From Pseudomonas viridiflava (GTDB lineage Bacteria > Pseudomonadota > Gammaproteobacteria > Pseudomonadales > Pseudomonadaceae), in the NCBI RefSeq assembly GCF_900583165.1, contig NZ_UTKY01000076.1, forward strand, positions 248,001 to 312,000: DNA of 64,000 nucleotides, written 5' to 3'. Below the pieces are notes generated by a model. The model had not been told where the DNA came from. It made no database searches and worked only from the letters and a program-made list of their open reading frames with translations. How positions within the stretch are numbered: the stretch's first letter is position 1; every line of letters begins with the position of its first letter. The translations under genes were made by a program, and so were the position numbers. Shown here in pieces: positions 17,245 to 25,427 of this stretch.

Positions 17245-17645
17245 AAAAGACCCCTCTACTGAATATCGCACTGTCGCGCGTGATCGCTTCCCTTGGGCAC
17301 GGCGATATTCTGGTGATCGGCGATGCCGGTTTGCCGGTGCCGCCAGGCGTTGAGTTGATCGATCTGGCGTTGACCCAGGGCATTCCGGACTTCATCAGCA
17401 CACTGCGCATTGTGCTTAGCGAAATGCAGGTGGAAAGCCACGTGCTGGCGCAAGAGATCCTGTTAAAGCAGCCACCGGCGCTGAGCGAACTCAATACCCT
17501 CACCGAACAGGCCGCCCTCGGTGAGCGACGCCTGGTCAGTCATGAGGCGTTTAAACAGCTGAGCCGTCAGGCGCGTGCCGTTGTGCGCACTGGCGAGTGC
17601 CAGCCTTACTGCAATATCGCGCTGGTGTCCGGCGTAACGTTCTAG
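17241..17645 (+). CDS. rbsD: D-ribose pyranase
   Basis: Converts beta-pyranose ribose, the form taken up, to the furanose form that ribokinase uses. 134 residues, the normal family length. The catalytic His lies in SRVIASLGHGDILVIGDAGL, and the C-terminal NIALVSGVTF completes the active site of the neighbouring subunit in the decamer. Its start overlaps the rbsK stop. Confidence 0.93.
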   Translation: MKKTPLLNIALSRVIASLGHGDILVIGDAGLPVPPGVELIDLALTQGIPDFISTLRIVLSEMQVESHVLAQEILLKQPPALSELNTLTEQAALGERRLVSHEAFKQLSRQARAVVRTGECQPYCNIALVSGVTF

Positions 17646-17671
17646 CAATTCCCAACAACAAGGAGTGTTTT

Positions 17672-18700
17672 ATGCAACGTGGTCTTCCAACCCTGAGAAA
17701 TCTGTTTCGGAGTGTCCTGCTTTTGTCCGCGCTCACCGCAGCAAGCGCCCACGGGGCGGAAAAAATCGACCTGATCATCGACACTGACCCAGGTGCCGAC
17801 GACGTGGTGGCCTTGCTGTTTGCCATGGCATCCCCGGAGGAGCTGAGCATTCGCGCGTTGACCACCGTGGCCGGCAATGTGCGCCTGGACAAGACCTCCC
17901 GTAATGCACGTCTGGCCCGTGAGTGGGCAGGGCGCGAAGACATCCCGGTCTACGCCGGTGCACCCGCGCCGTTGCTGCGTAAACCGATTTACGCCGAGAA
18001 CATTCACGGCAAGGAAGGTATCTCCGGCGTCACTGTGCATGAGCCCAAAAAAGGCCTGGCCGAAGGCAATGCCGTTGATTACCTAATCAAGACCCTGAGT
18101 ACTGCCAAACCCCACAGCATCACGATTGCGATGCTAGGCCCGCAGACCAACCTGGCGCTGGCGCTCACTCAAGCGCCCGAGATCACTCAAGGCATCAAGG
18201 AAGTCGTTGTGATGGGCGGTGCGCACTTTAACGGCGGCAATATCACACCGGTGGCGGAGTTCAACCTGTTTGCCGACCCGGTTGCGGCTGAAATTGTGCT
18301 CAAGAGTGGCGTCAAGCTGACCTACCTCCCGCTGGATGTGACCCACAAGGTGTTAACCAGTGACGCTCGCCTGAAAAAGATCGCCGACCTGAACAACAAT
18401 GCCAGTAAGGTCGTGAGCAGTATTCTCAATGAATACGTCAAGGGTGACATGGAGCACTACGGTATACCCGGCGGCCCAGTGCATGACGCCACGGTCGTTG
18501 CCTACCTGCTCAAACCTTCGCTGTTCAGCGGTCGCCAGGCCAACATGGTGGTGGACAGCCGCGAAGGCCCGACCTTTGGCCAGACCATCGTCGATTGGTA
18601 CGACGGCCTGAAGCAGGACAAGAACGTGTTCTGGGTCGAGAACGGCGACGCCCAGGGTTTCTTCGATCTGCTGACCGAACGCCTGGCACGCCTGAAGTAA
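17672..18700 (+). CDS. Exported nucleoside hydrolase (inosine/uridine-preferring family)
   Basis: Cleaves ribonucleosides to ribose and base. 342 residues. Catalytic calcium site motif DLIIDTDPGADDVVALLFA follows a signal peptide (MQRGLPTLRNLFRSVLLLSAL to about AHGA), so the enzyme should act in the periplasm. Other landmarks: LTTVAGNVRLDKTSRNA, IAMLGPQTNLALAL, VVMGGAHFNGGN (NxxxE region), and GGPVHDATVVAYLL with the catalytic-site His and Asp. The start at 17672 has AAGGAG upstream. It begins 26 bases after rbsD and is probably the last gene of the rbs operon, feeding nucleoside-derived ribose to RbsB. Confidence 0.92.
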   Translation: MQRGLPTLRNLFRSVLLLSALTAASAHGAEKIDLIIDTDPGADDVVALLFAMASPEELSIRALTTVAGNVRLDKTSRNARLAREWAGREDIPVYAGAPAPLLRKPIYAENIHGKEGISGVTVHEPKKGLAEGNAVDYLIKTLSTAKPHSITIAMLGPQTNLALALTQAPEITQGIKEVVVMGGAHFNGGNITPVAEFNLFADPVAAEIVLKSGVKLTYLPLDVTHKVLTSDARLKKIADLNNNASKVVSSILNEYVKGDMEHYGIPGGPVHDATVVAYLLKPSLFSGRQANMVVDSREGPTFGQTIVDWYDGLKQDKNVFWVENGDAQGFFDLLTERLARLK

Positions 18701-18733
18701 GCGGTTTACCGGTCGGCGTTCGCTGGCCGGTTC

Positions 18734-18946
18734 TTACTCGCGCTCGGGGTTGTGTGCCCCCATGTGATCGGCCGGATATTTTTCAAATATCTGGCCGATG
18801 AACGCCTGCGCTGCTTGAGTCCCCAGCTCTTTGACCAGCAAGTCGATGCCGATGATCGCCAATTCTTCTGGGCTGCCGGGGCTGTAGGAGCTTTGTCCTT
18901 GAGGCCATTTGGCTTTGATGTCGGCTTGAAGCGTTACGGTGGTCAT
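18734..18946 (-). CDS. Small conserved hypothetical protein
   Basis: 70 residues from the ATG at 18946 (MTTVTLQADIKAKWPQG); a much longer frame continues upstream without coding character. The middle is helical (EELAIIGIDLLVKELGTQAAQAFIGQIF) and the end is polar. No motif recognised. It converges with the nucleoside hydrolase with 33 bases between the stops. Confidence 0.65.
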   Translation of the reverse strand: MTTVTLQADIKAKWPQGQSSYSPGSPEELAIIGIDLLVKELGTQAAQAFIGQIFEKYPADHMGAHNPERE

Positions 18947-19116
18947 GGAGGTCTCACGGGGCTGAAATACTGGGCAGTGCGCTGGCACGTGGCTCTTACC
19001 GGCGCAGTTAACCATTTTGTATCGGATTTGGCACTGATACTTAGGCATGAGGTCGTTCGGATTGAGGCCGTCGCTGTGCGACACTGTGCTCCTGTTTAAT
19101 CACCAGGGAACACCGC

Positions 19117-19425
19117 GTGCAGATCGATTTGAATAACCCCGAGGCACTGACACTGGCCGCCGTGCGTCAACTGATCGCCAGTGCAAGCGACGACGAACAT
19201 ACCCAGCTGCGGGTTACCAAGGCGGGCATTGCCTATATCTCGTCTGGACACGCCGTGGGCGGGGTAGATGTCGAGGGCTTGTTGTTCCGTCTGGAAACCT
19301 GGGCCAAGGGCTCGGGTTATGTCGGTAATGTAGCTGCCAGCGATGAGGTGTGGGTCACGCAGATTTTCAATGCGTTGAAGCAGAATTGGCCGAAGCCGTC
19401 GTTTGACTACATCGACATCTACTGA
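19117..19425 (+). CDS. Conserved hypothetical protein
   Basis: 102 residues starting at GTG 19117. A helix (NPEALTLAAVRQLIASAS) precedes a short beta segment (LRVTKAGIAYISS) and an alpha-rich end (WVTQIFNALKQNWPKPSFDYI). Soluble, no cysteine or metal motif. It stands alone between divergent and co-directed genes. Function not recognised. Confidence 0.7.
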   Translation: MQIDLNNPEALTLAAVRQLIASASDDEHTQLRVTKAGIAYISSGHAVGGVDVEGLLFRLETWAKGSGYVGNVAASDEVWVTQIFNALKQNWPKPSFDYIDIY

Positions 19426-19585
19426 TTAGGTTGCCCAATGTCGGTGTTCATATCTGGTCACGATTGAGCGGGCGAATGCCGGCCGGGAGTCAGGCAGACT
19501 TGCCTGGCAGCAGTTTACGTCTTGAAACCAATTCTTCTAACCGCTGTCGCACGAACTCTGTCCATTTTTTATCATAGGAGGCTTC

Positions 19586-19906
19586 ATGCCTTGGAAGCTC
19601 GCATCATTCGGTACTTTGTTGGCGGCACTCGCATTGGCGGGTTGCAGCACCCCGGGTGCCTCTGAGCCAGCCAAAGACGCCGCTGTGACCGATGCCGGTC
19701 ATAGCCGCTGTGAGTCGAAGGCTGCCGAATTCGCCATCGGCCAGAAAGCTTCACCCCAGTTGCTGGAGCAGGCGCGTACGCGTGCCGGTGCGCAAAACGC
19801 ACGTATCCTCAAGCCCAACGATATGATCACGCTGGAATACCGCTCTGACCGCCTCAACCTGAACACCGACAACAACCTGGTGATCACGCGGGTCAATTGC
19901 GGCTGA
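19586..19906 (+). CDS. I78-family peptidase inhibitor lipoprotein
   Basis: 106-residue lipoprotein with lipobox LALAGC (Cys20). The mature domain (about residues 40-106) matches the I78 elastase-inhibitor family: AAEFAIGQKASPQLLEQARTRA, then ARILKPNDMITLEYRSDRLN and a C-terminal DNNLVITRVNCG. A disulfide between Cys42 and the terminal Cys is likely. It may protect the envelope from serine proteases. AGGAGG lies just upstream, and a strong terminator follows. Confidence 0.85.
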   Translation: MPWKLASFGTLLAALALAGCSTPGASEPAKDAAVTDAGHSRCESKAAEFAIGQKASPQLLEQARTRAGAQNARILKPNDMITLEYRSDRLNLNTDNNLVITRVNCG

Positions 19907-19932
19907 GTCTTTGCAGGCTTATGCAGCGCGCA

Positions 19933-19965
19933 TAAAAAACCCCGTCACATGGACGGGGTTTTTTT
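19933..19965 (+). terminator. Rho-independent terminator after the I78 gene
   Basis: Stem CCCCGTC/GACGGGG with an ACATG loop, A run before and T7 run after. The symmetrical A and T runs would let it also end the convergent cold-shock gene. Confidence 0.9.
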
Positions 19966-19979
19966 AGCTCAGCGGAGAA

Positions 19980-20192
19980 TTACTCGCCGCGAACCTGTGC
20001 AGCTTGCATACCCTTTTGGCCTTTCTCAGCCACGAAGGAAACGGTTTGGCCTTCTTTCAGGCTTTTGAAACCGTCGCTTTCGATAGCTTTGAAGTGTACG
20101 AACAGGTCGTCACCGCCACCTTGAGGAGTGATGAAGCCGAAGCCTTTTTCATCGTTGAACCATTTAACGGTGCCGGTTTGGCGATTAGACAT
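19980..20192 (-). CDS. Cold-shock-domain RNA chaperone (CspA/CspD-like)
   Basis: 70-residue nucleic-acid-binding protein. RNP1 is KGFGFITPQ and RNP2 is DLFVHFKAI; the C-terminus reads QKGMQAAQVRGE. Start is at MSNRQTGTVKWFND (20192), preceded by a GGAGA site; the upstream frame is non-coding. It melts RNA secondary structure, usually after cold or stress. Which paralogue it is cannot be fixed from sequence alone. Confidence 0.95.
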   Translation of the reverse strand: MSNRQTGTVKWFNDEKGFGFITPQGGGDDLFVHFKAIESDGFKSLKEGQTVSFVAEKGQKGMQAAQVRGE

Positions 20193-20481
20193 GGTGTATC
20201 TCCAAGAAACATATATTTTCAGTAGTACTGTGCTGCTCAGGCCAACTGGGCACACCGGGCTATCATAGTCGAAATGTTCGACTTGGGAGCCCCCCCAAGG
20301 CATTGTTTGCTAATCAATAGCGTTGCGTTTAATGCTTGGACTGGCTGAAAGCCCCGATTTACGGGGCTTTGGCGCGAAATATCAGCTGTTAAAAAAACCC
20401 GTAAAAGCTGCAAAAATTGTGAGAAATGGCAGTTTTAGGGCGGTTTTTCCAGTGAAACAGCCGTCTGATCAGGCGCTGTTC
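20193..20481. other. Gap holding the cold-shock leader and a terminator
   Basis: The cold-shock gene probably has a leader here, as is usual for this family. A stem-loop at 20349-20370 ends the upstream minus-strand gene. No other gene is supported. Confidence 0.5.
20349..20370 (-). terminator. Stem-loop terminator
   Basis: AAGCCCCG-ATTTA-CGGGGCTT forms an eight-base stem with short A and T tracts on both sides. It lies 112 bases after the stop of the minus-strand exported protein. Confidence 0.6.
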
Positions 20482-20793
20482 TTACTTTTTCTTAACGACT
20501 TTGCAGGACGAAATAGCCGCGACCGCTTTGTTTTTGAGCTCCGGGCTGGCGTTCTGGTTGGTCATCAGCTCCTTGATCTCTGCAGTGCTCAATTCGGCAT
20601 TGATCTTGTCGGCGCCACATTCGCAATGCGCTTTGGCAGTTTTGGCATCTACGTTCTGGCTGGCAGCTGCGCTGCAGTCTTGGACGAAGCTGTCGCGGGC
20701 ACCGGCTGGCCAGTTCGACGGGGCAGCTGCCTGTGCGCCGAGGGAAAGGAAGGCCAGGGAAGCGGCGAGAGCGAGGGTCGAGGTAAAACGCAT
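20482..20793 (-). CDS. Small exported helical protein
   Basis: 103 residues. Signal peptide MRFTSTLALAASLAFLSLGAQA. The mature part has four cysteines (VQDCSAAA, AHCECGADK, ISSCKVVKKK) and predicted helices, so it is probably a disulfide-bonded periplasmic protein. I placed the start at the second of two adjacent Met codons, with AGGAG upstream. No family recognised with certainty. Confidence 0.75.
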   Translation of the reverse strand: MRFTSTLALAASLAFLSLGAQAAAPSNWPAGARDSFVQDCSAAASQNVDAKTAKAHCECGADKINAELSTAEIKELMTNQNASPELKNKAVAAISSCKVVKKK

Positions 20794-21159
20794 CATGGGA
20801 TGCTCCTTTGGGTCGAGGACGAACGGCGATTCTCAGTGGGTTTGAGGCATTGCGTACAGCTCAAGTTCCGTTTTGCAGTTATAAAGCCTGGAATTTGTGA
20901 TTACCTGGTTTAGCGTCGGCGTGATGACCGTTCATCTGTGCTAGCATCGTTGCCCTGGCTATTCCAGGCGCGCCACTTGCCGCCTTGCCATGTTCTTTTA
21001 GCTCACTCCAGTCACTCTGGTTCGATTATCGGTTGGCCGAAAGGCTCCTGCCGCTGTAAGGCAGGCGTTCATATTGAGCGGCCTGGTATTGGATCTTGTA
21101 CTGGCTCATCCCAACCCACGTGACCTTTGGTAGGGGTCACCACTAGGAGAGGAGGCGCC
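20794..21159. other. thrS upstream region
   Basis: No gene is supported. A -10-like TAGCAT lies at 20942-20947 and a CCTGCC-N7-GGCAGG hairpin at 21047-21065, which may be part of the thrS leader. A tRNA-mimic operator as in E. coli thrS was not evident. Confidence 0.4.
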
Positions 21160-23082
21160 ATGCCAACTATTACTCTTCCCGACGGCAGTCAACGTTCATT
21201 CGATCATTCGGTATCCGTAGCCGAGGTCGCCGCATCCATTGGTGCCGGTCTGGCCAAGGCCACGGTAGCCGGCAAGGTCGACGGCAAGCTGGTTGACGCC
21301 AGCGACCTGATTACCTCTGATGCCAGCCTGCAAATCATCACGCCCAAGGATCAAGAGGGGCTGGAGATCATTCGCCACTCTTGCGCTCACCTGATTGGTC
21401 ATGCGGTCAAGCAGCTGTACCCAACGGCGAAAATGGTAATCGGCCCGGTCATCGACGAAGGCTTTTATTACGACATCGCCTATGAGCGTCCTTTCACTCC
21501 GGACGACCTGGCGGCGATCGAGCAGCGCATGCACGCGCTGATCGAAAAAGATTACGACGTGATCAAGAAAGTCACGCCGCGCGCCGAAGTGATCGACGTG
21601 TTCACTGCCCGTGGCGAAGACTACAAGCTGCGCCTGGTGGAAGACATGCCGGACGAGCAGGCCATGGGCCTGTATTACCACGAAGAATATGTCGACATGT
21701 GCCGCGGCCCACACGTGCCGAACACGCGCTTCCTCAAGTCGTTCAAGCTGACCAAGCTGTCTGGTGCTTACTGGCGCGGCGACGCGAAGAACGAGCAACT
21801 GCAGCGCATCTACGGCACCGCTTGGGCTGACAAGAAGCAATTGGCCGCTTATATCCAGCGCATCGAAGAAGCCGAAAAGCGTGACCATCGCAAGATCGGC
21901 AAGCGCCTGAACCTGTTCCACCTCCAGGAAGAAGCGCCGGGCATGGTGTTCTGGCACCCGAACGGCTGGACCCTGTACCAGGTACTCGAGCAGTACATGC
22001 GTAAGGTACAGCGCGACAACGGCTACCTGGAGATCAAGACTCCGCAAGTCGTTGACCGCAGCCTGTGGGAGAAATCCGGGCACTGGGCCAACTACGCCGA
22101 CAACATGTTCACTACGCAGTCGGAAAATCGCGACTACGCCATCAAGCCGATGAACTGCCCATGCCACGTGCAGGTGTTCAACCAAGGCCTGAAGAGCTAC
22201 CGCGAGTTGCCGATGCGCCTGGCGGAGTTCGGTGCCTGCCACCGTAATGAGCCATCGGGTGCGTTGCACGGCATCATGCGTGTACGCGGCTTTACGCAAG
22301 ATGACGCCCATATCTTCTGCACCGAAGAGCAGATGCAGGCCGAATCCGCCGCGTTCATCAAGCTGACCATGGATGTTTACCGCGATTTCGGCTTTACCGA
22401 CGTCGAGATGAAACTGTCCACTCGTCCGGAAAAACGTGTTGGCTCCGACGAGCTGTGGGATCGCGCAGAAGCAGCATTGGCCGCAGCACTCGACAGTGCG
22501 GGCCTTGCGTACGATCTGCAGCCGGGGGAGGGTGCGTTTTACGGTCCGAAGATCGAGTTCTCGCTGAAAGATTGCCTTGGCCGTGTCTGGCAGTGTGGTA
22601 CCCTGCAGCTCGATTTTAACCTGCCGATCCGTCTGGGAGCCGAATACGTCTCCGAAGACAACAGCCGTAAACACCCGGTTATGCTGCACCGGGCGATCCT
22701 TGGCTCGTTTGAACGGTTCGTCGGTATCCTGATCGAGCACTACGAGGGCGCATTCCCTGCGTGGCTGGCTCCGACCCAGGCAGTGATCATGAATATCACT
22801 GATAAACAGGCAGATTTTGCCGCCGAAGTTGAAAAAACTCTCAACGAAAGCGGATTTCGTGCCAAGTCCGACTTGAGAAATGAAAAGATCGGCTTTAAAA
22901 TCCGCGAGCATACTTTGCTCAAGGTTCCCTATCTTTTGGTTATCGGAGATCGGGAAGTCGAGATGCAGACTGTCGCTGTGCGTACTCGTGAAGGTGCTGA
23001 CCTGGGCTCGATGCCCGTCGCCCAGTTCGCTGAGTTCCTCGCGCAAGCGGTTTCCCGGCGTGGTCGCCCAGATTCGGAGTAA
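21160..23082 (+). CDS. thrS: Threonyl-tRNA synthetase
   Basis: 640-residue class II synthetase charging tRNA-Thr. Order: TGS domain (MPTITLPDGSQRSFDHSVSV, to about 62), editing domain with HSCAHLIGHAVKQLYP and MCRGPHVP, then the catalytic core with zinc ligands (MNCPCHVQVF and later His residues) and motif 3 (LHRAILGSFERFVGILIEHY). The anticodon-binding domain begins near VIMNITDKQADF. The start at 21160 follows AGGAGAGGAGG; an upstream in-frame start is unsupported. It is first of the thrS-infC-rpmI-rplT cluster, and its stop codon overlaps the infC start. Confidence 0.97.
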   Translation: MPTITLPDGSQRSFDHSVSVAEVAASIGAGLAKATVAGKVDGKLVDASDLITSDASLQIITPKDQEGLEIIRHSCAHLIGHAVKQLYPTAKMVIGPVIDEGFYYDIAYERPFTPDDLAAIEQRMHALIEKDYDVIKKVTPRAEVIDVFTARGEDYKLRLVEDMPDEQAMGLYYHEEYVDMCRGPHVPNTRFLKSFKLTKLSGAYWRGDAKNEQLQRIYGTAWADKKQLAAYIQRIEEAEKRDHRKIGKRLNLFHLQEEAPGMVFWHPNGWTLYQVLEQYMRKVQRDNGYLEIKTPQVVDRSLWEKSGHWANYADNMFTTQSENRDYAIKPMNCPCHVQVFNQGLKSYRELPMRLAEFGACHRNEPSGALHGIMRVRGFTQDDAHIFCTEEQMQAESAAFIKLTMDVYRDFGFTDVEMKLSTRPEKRVGSDELWDRAEAALAAALDSAGLAYDLQPGEGAFYGPKIEFSLKDCLGRVWQCGTLQLDFNLPIRLGAEYVSEDNSRKHPVMLHRAILGSFERFVGILIEHYEGAFPAWLAPTQAVIMNITDKQADFAAEVEKTLNESGFRAKSDLRNEKIGFKIREHTLLKVPYLLVIGDREVEMQTVAVRTREGADLGSMPVAQFAEFLAQAVSRRGRPDSE

Positions 23083-23633
23083 TTATTATTAAGCGTGAAA
23101 TGAGACAAGATAAACGAGCTGCACCGAAAGCCCCGATCAACGAGAATATCTCGGCACGCGAGGTTCGGTTAATTGGCGCTGACGGCGAGCAGATTGGCAT
23201 CGTCTCGATTGATGAAGCGCTTCGTATTGCAGAAGAGTCCAAGTTGGACCTGGTGGAAATCTCCGCCGATGCAATCCCACCCGTTTGCCGGGTGATGGAC
23301 TACGGCAAGTCGATCTTCGAAAAGAAGAAGCAGGTTGCCGCGGCGAAGAAGAACCAAAAGCAGATTCAAGTAAAAGAAATCAAGTTTCGTCCAGGGACGG
23401 AGGAAGGGGATTACCAGGTAAAACTGCGCAACCTGGTACGTTTCCTGAGTGATGGGGACAGGGCCAAGGTATCCTTGCGATTCCGCGGCCGTGAGATGGC
23501 CCACCAGGAGCTGGGGATGGAACTCCTCAAGCGGGTTGAAGCTGACCTGCTCGAGTACGGTTCGGTCGAACAGCATCCTAAGATGGAAGGACGCCAGCTG
23601 ATCATGGTCATCGCCCCGAAAAAGAAGAAGTAA
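23082..23633 (+). CDS. infC: Translation initiation factor IF-3 (AUU start)
   Basis: Binds the 30S subunit and proofreads initiation. The two-domain IF3 core is clear: NENISAREVRLIGADGEQIG to KPxxEKKKQ linker, then VKEIKFRPGTEEGDYQVKL and KVSLRFRGREMAHQELG. Three ATT codons (23082, 23085, 23088) precede the first ATG (23100). As in other infC genes, translation probably starts at one of these ATT codons after GGAG at 23076, giving up to 183 residues. IF3 rejects its own AUU start, which autoregulates synthesis. The first ATT overlaps the thrS stop by one base. Confidence 0.93.
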   Translation: MIIKREMRQDKRAAPKAPINENISAREVRLIGADGEQIGIVSIDEALRIAEESKLDLVEISADAIPPVCRVMDYGKSIFEKKKQVAAAKKNQKQIQVKEIKFRPGTEEGDYQVKLRNLVRFLSDGDRAKVSLRFRGREMAHQELGMELLKRVEADLLEYGSVEQHPKMEGRQLIMVIAPKKKK

Positions 23634-23693
23634 TCAACAGGGCACGGCAGGCCTTCTGATTATGTTTATCAACTGAATGCGGAGTATCCGAAC

Positions 23694-23888
23694 ATGCCAA
23701 AGATGAAGACTAAAAGTGGTGCTGCTAAGCGGTTTCTGAAAACTGCTAACGGTATCAAGCACAAGCACGCTTTCAAGAGCCACATCCTGACCAAAATGTC
23801 GACCAAGCGTAAGCGTCAACTGCGCGGTAGCAGCTTGCTGCATCCGTCTGACGTGGCAAAAGTCGAGCGCATGCTGCGCCTTCGTTAA
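23694..23888 (+). CDS. rpmI: 50S ribosomal protein L35
   Basis: 64 residues, very basic, with MPKMKTKSGAAKRFLKTANG and the KRKRQLRGSSLLHPSD core. Standard place between infC and rplT. The 60-base gap after infC may hold the L20-binding leader seen in gammaproteobacteria. Confidence 0.97.
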   Translation: MPKMKTKSGAAKRFLKTANGIKHKHAFKSHILTKMSTKRKRQLRGSSLLHPSDVAKVERMLRLR

Positions 23889-23918
23889 TTTTTGGATCAA
23901 GAATAGAGGAAGTAACTC

Positions 23919-24275
23919 ATGGCTCGTGTAAAGCGTGGCGTCATTGCCCGTAAACGTCACAAAAAAATTCTGAAACTTGCTAAAGGCTACTACGGCGCGC
24001 GTTCACGCGTATTCCGTGTTGCCAAGCAAGCGGTAATCAAGGCAGGCCAATACGCTTACCGTGACCGTCGTCAGAAAAAACGTCAGTTCCGCGCTCTGTG
24101 GATCGCTCGTATCAACGCTGGTGCACGTGTTAACGGTCTGTCCTACAGCCGTTTCATCGCTGGCCTGAAAAAAGCTTCCATCGAGATCGACCGTAAGGTT
24201 CTGGCCGAACTGGCAGTGAACGAAAAAGCGGTGTTTGCTGCGATTGTCGAGAAAGCTAAAGCCACCTTGGCTTAA
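23919..24275 (+). CDS. rplT: 50S ribosomal protein L20
   Basis: 118-residue assembly protein of the large subunit that binds 23S rRNA. MARVKRGVIARKRHKKILK and AKGYYGARSRVFRVAKQAV are typical, with LSYSRFIAGLKKASIEIDRK at the C-terminus. It can repress the rpmI-rplT mRNA. Preceded by GAGGAAG. Confidence 0.97.
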   Translation: MARVKRGVIARKRHKKILKLAKGYYGARSRVFRVAKQAVIKAGQYAYRDRRQKKRQFRALWIARINAGARVNGLSYSRFIAGLKKASIEIDRKVLAELAVNEKAVFAAIVEKAKATLA

Positions 24276-24332
24276 GTACCCCCGACAATCACCCTGGGTT
24301 ACTCCTGTAGCCCAAGGTGGTAAACGTCTTAA

Positions 24333-24367
24333 ATAGGGGAAGAGCCTTCAAGCTCTTCCCCTATTTT
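24333..24367 (+). terminator. Strong terminator or attenuator between rplT and pheS
   Basis: AATAGGGGAAGAGC and GCTCTTCCCCTATTTT form a stem of about 13 base pairs with a CTTCAA loop and a T run. It sits 18 bases before pheS, so pheS either has its own promoter beyond it or is controlled by read-through. Confidence 0.85.
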
Positions 24368-24384
24368 GTATCTGGAGTCTGTAC

Positions 24385-25401
24385 ATGGAAAACCTGGACG
24401 CGCTCGTCGCTCAAGCTCTCGAGGCTGTGCAAAGCGCTGAAGATATCAATGCCCTGGAGCAAATCCGGGTTCACTACCTTGGCAAAAAAGGTGAATTGAC
24501 TCAGGTGATGAAGACCCTGGGGAATTTGCCGGCTGAAGAGCGTCCGCAAGTCGGCGCGCTTATCAACGTCGCCAAGGAGCGTGTCACAGAGGTGCTCAAT
24601 GCACGCAAGGCGACGATGGAGGAGGCCGATCTAGCGGCCAAACTCGCTGCTGAGTCCATTGACGTTACCTTGCCTGGCCGTGGCCAGGCCTCGGGCGGTC
24701 TGCACCCGATCACCCGGACTCTGGAACGTATCGAGCAGTTCTTCACCCATATTGGCTACGGCATTGCCGAAGGCCCTGAGGTCGAAGACGACTACCATAA
24801 CTTCGAGGCGCTCAACATCCCAGGCCACCACCCGGCCCGGTCGATGCACGACACCTTCTATTTCAACGCAAACATGCTGTTGCGCACCCATACCTCGCCG
24901 GTACAGGTCCGCACCATGGAAGCGACCAGGCCGCCGATCCGCATCGTCTGCCCAGGCCGTGTGTACCGCAGCGACTCCGATATCACCCACTCGCCGATGT
25001 TCCACCAGGTCGAAGGCCTGCTGGTTGATCGCGATATCAACTTTGCCGACCTCAAAGGCACCATCGAAGAATTCCTGCGGGTGTTCTTCGAGAAGGAGCT
25101 GGCGGTGCGCTTCCGTCCATCATTCTTCCCGTTCACAGAGCCATCCGCCGAAGTCGACATGGAATGCGTGATGTGCAGCGGTAAGGGCTGCCGCGTCTGC
25201 AAGCAGACCGGCTGGCTGGAAGTTATGGGCTGCGGCATGGTTCACCCTAACGTGCTGCGCATGTCCGGGATTGACCCGGAAGAGTTCTCGGGCTTTGCGT
25301 TCGGCATGGGTGTTGAGCGTCTGGCCATGCTGCGTTACGGCGTGAACGACTTGCGTCTGTTCTTCGACAACGACTTGCGGTTCCTCGCGCAATTTCGCTA
25401 G
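24385..25401 (+). CDS. pheS: Phenylalanyl-tRNA synthetase alpha subunit
   Basis: 338 residues, class II. N-terminal coiled coil (to about 90) binds tRNA-Phe. Motif 2 region: FHQVEGLLVDRDINFADLKG. Motif 3: GFAFGMGVERLAMLRYG. HPITRTLERIEQFF begins the catalytic domain. It pairs with PheT as an alpha2-beta2 enzyme; pheT follows 26 bases later. Confidence 0.97.
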   Translation: MENLDALVAQALEAVQSAEDINALEQIRVHYLGKKGELTQVMKTLGNLPAEERPQVGALINVAKERVTEVLNARKATMEEADLAAKLAAESIDVTLPGRGQASGGLHPITRTLERIEQFFTHIGYGIAEGPEVEDDYHNFEALNIPGHHPARSMHDTFYFNANMLLRTHTSPVQVRTMEATRPPIRIVCPGRVYRSDSDITHSPMFHQVEGLLVDRDINFADLKGTIEEFLRVFFEKELAVRFRPSFFPFTEPSAEVDMECVMCSGKGCRVCKQTGWLEVMGCGMVHPNVLRMSGIDPEEFSGFAFGMGVERLAMLRYGVNDLRLFFDNDLRFLAQFR

Positions 25402-25427
25402 TCGTAACGAATCTTTAGGAGAGCAGG

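Noticed and set aside
21196..23046. 616-codon open frame on the minus strand
   Set aside because: It is the antisense of thrS, with no domain and a composition expected from a high-GC third-position shadow.
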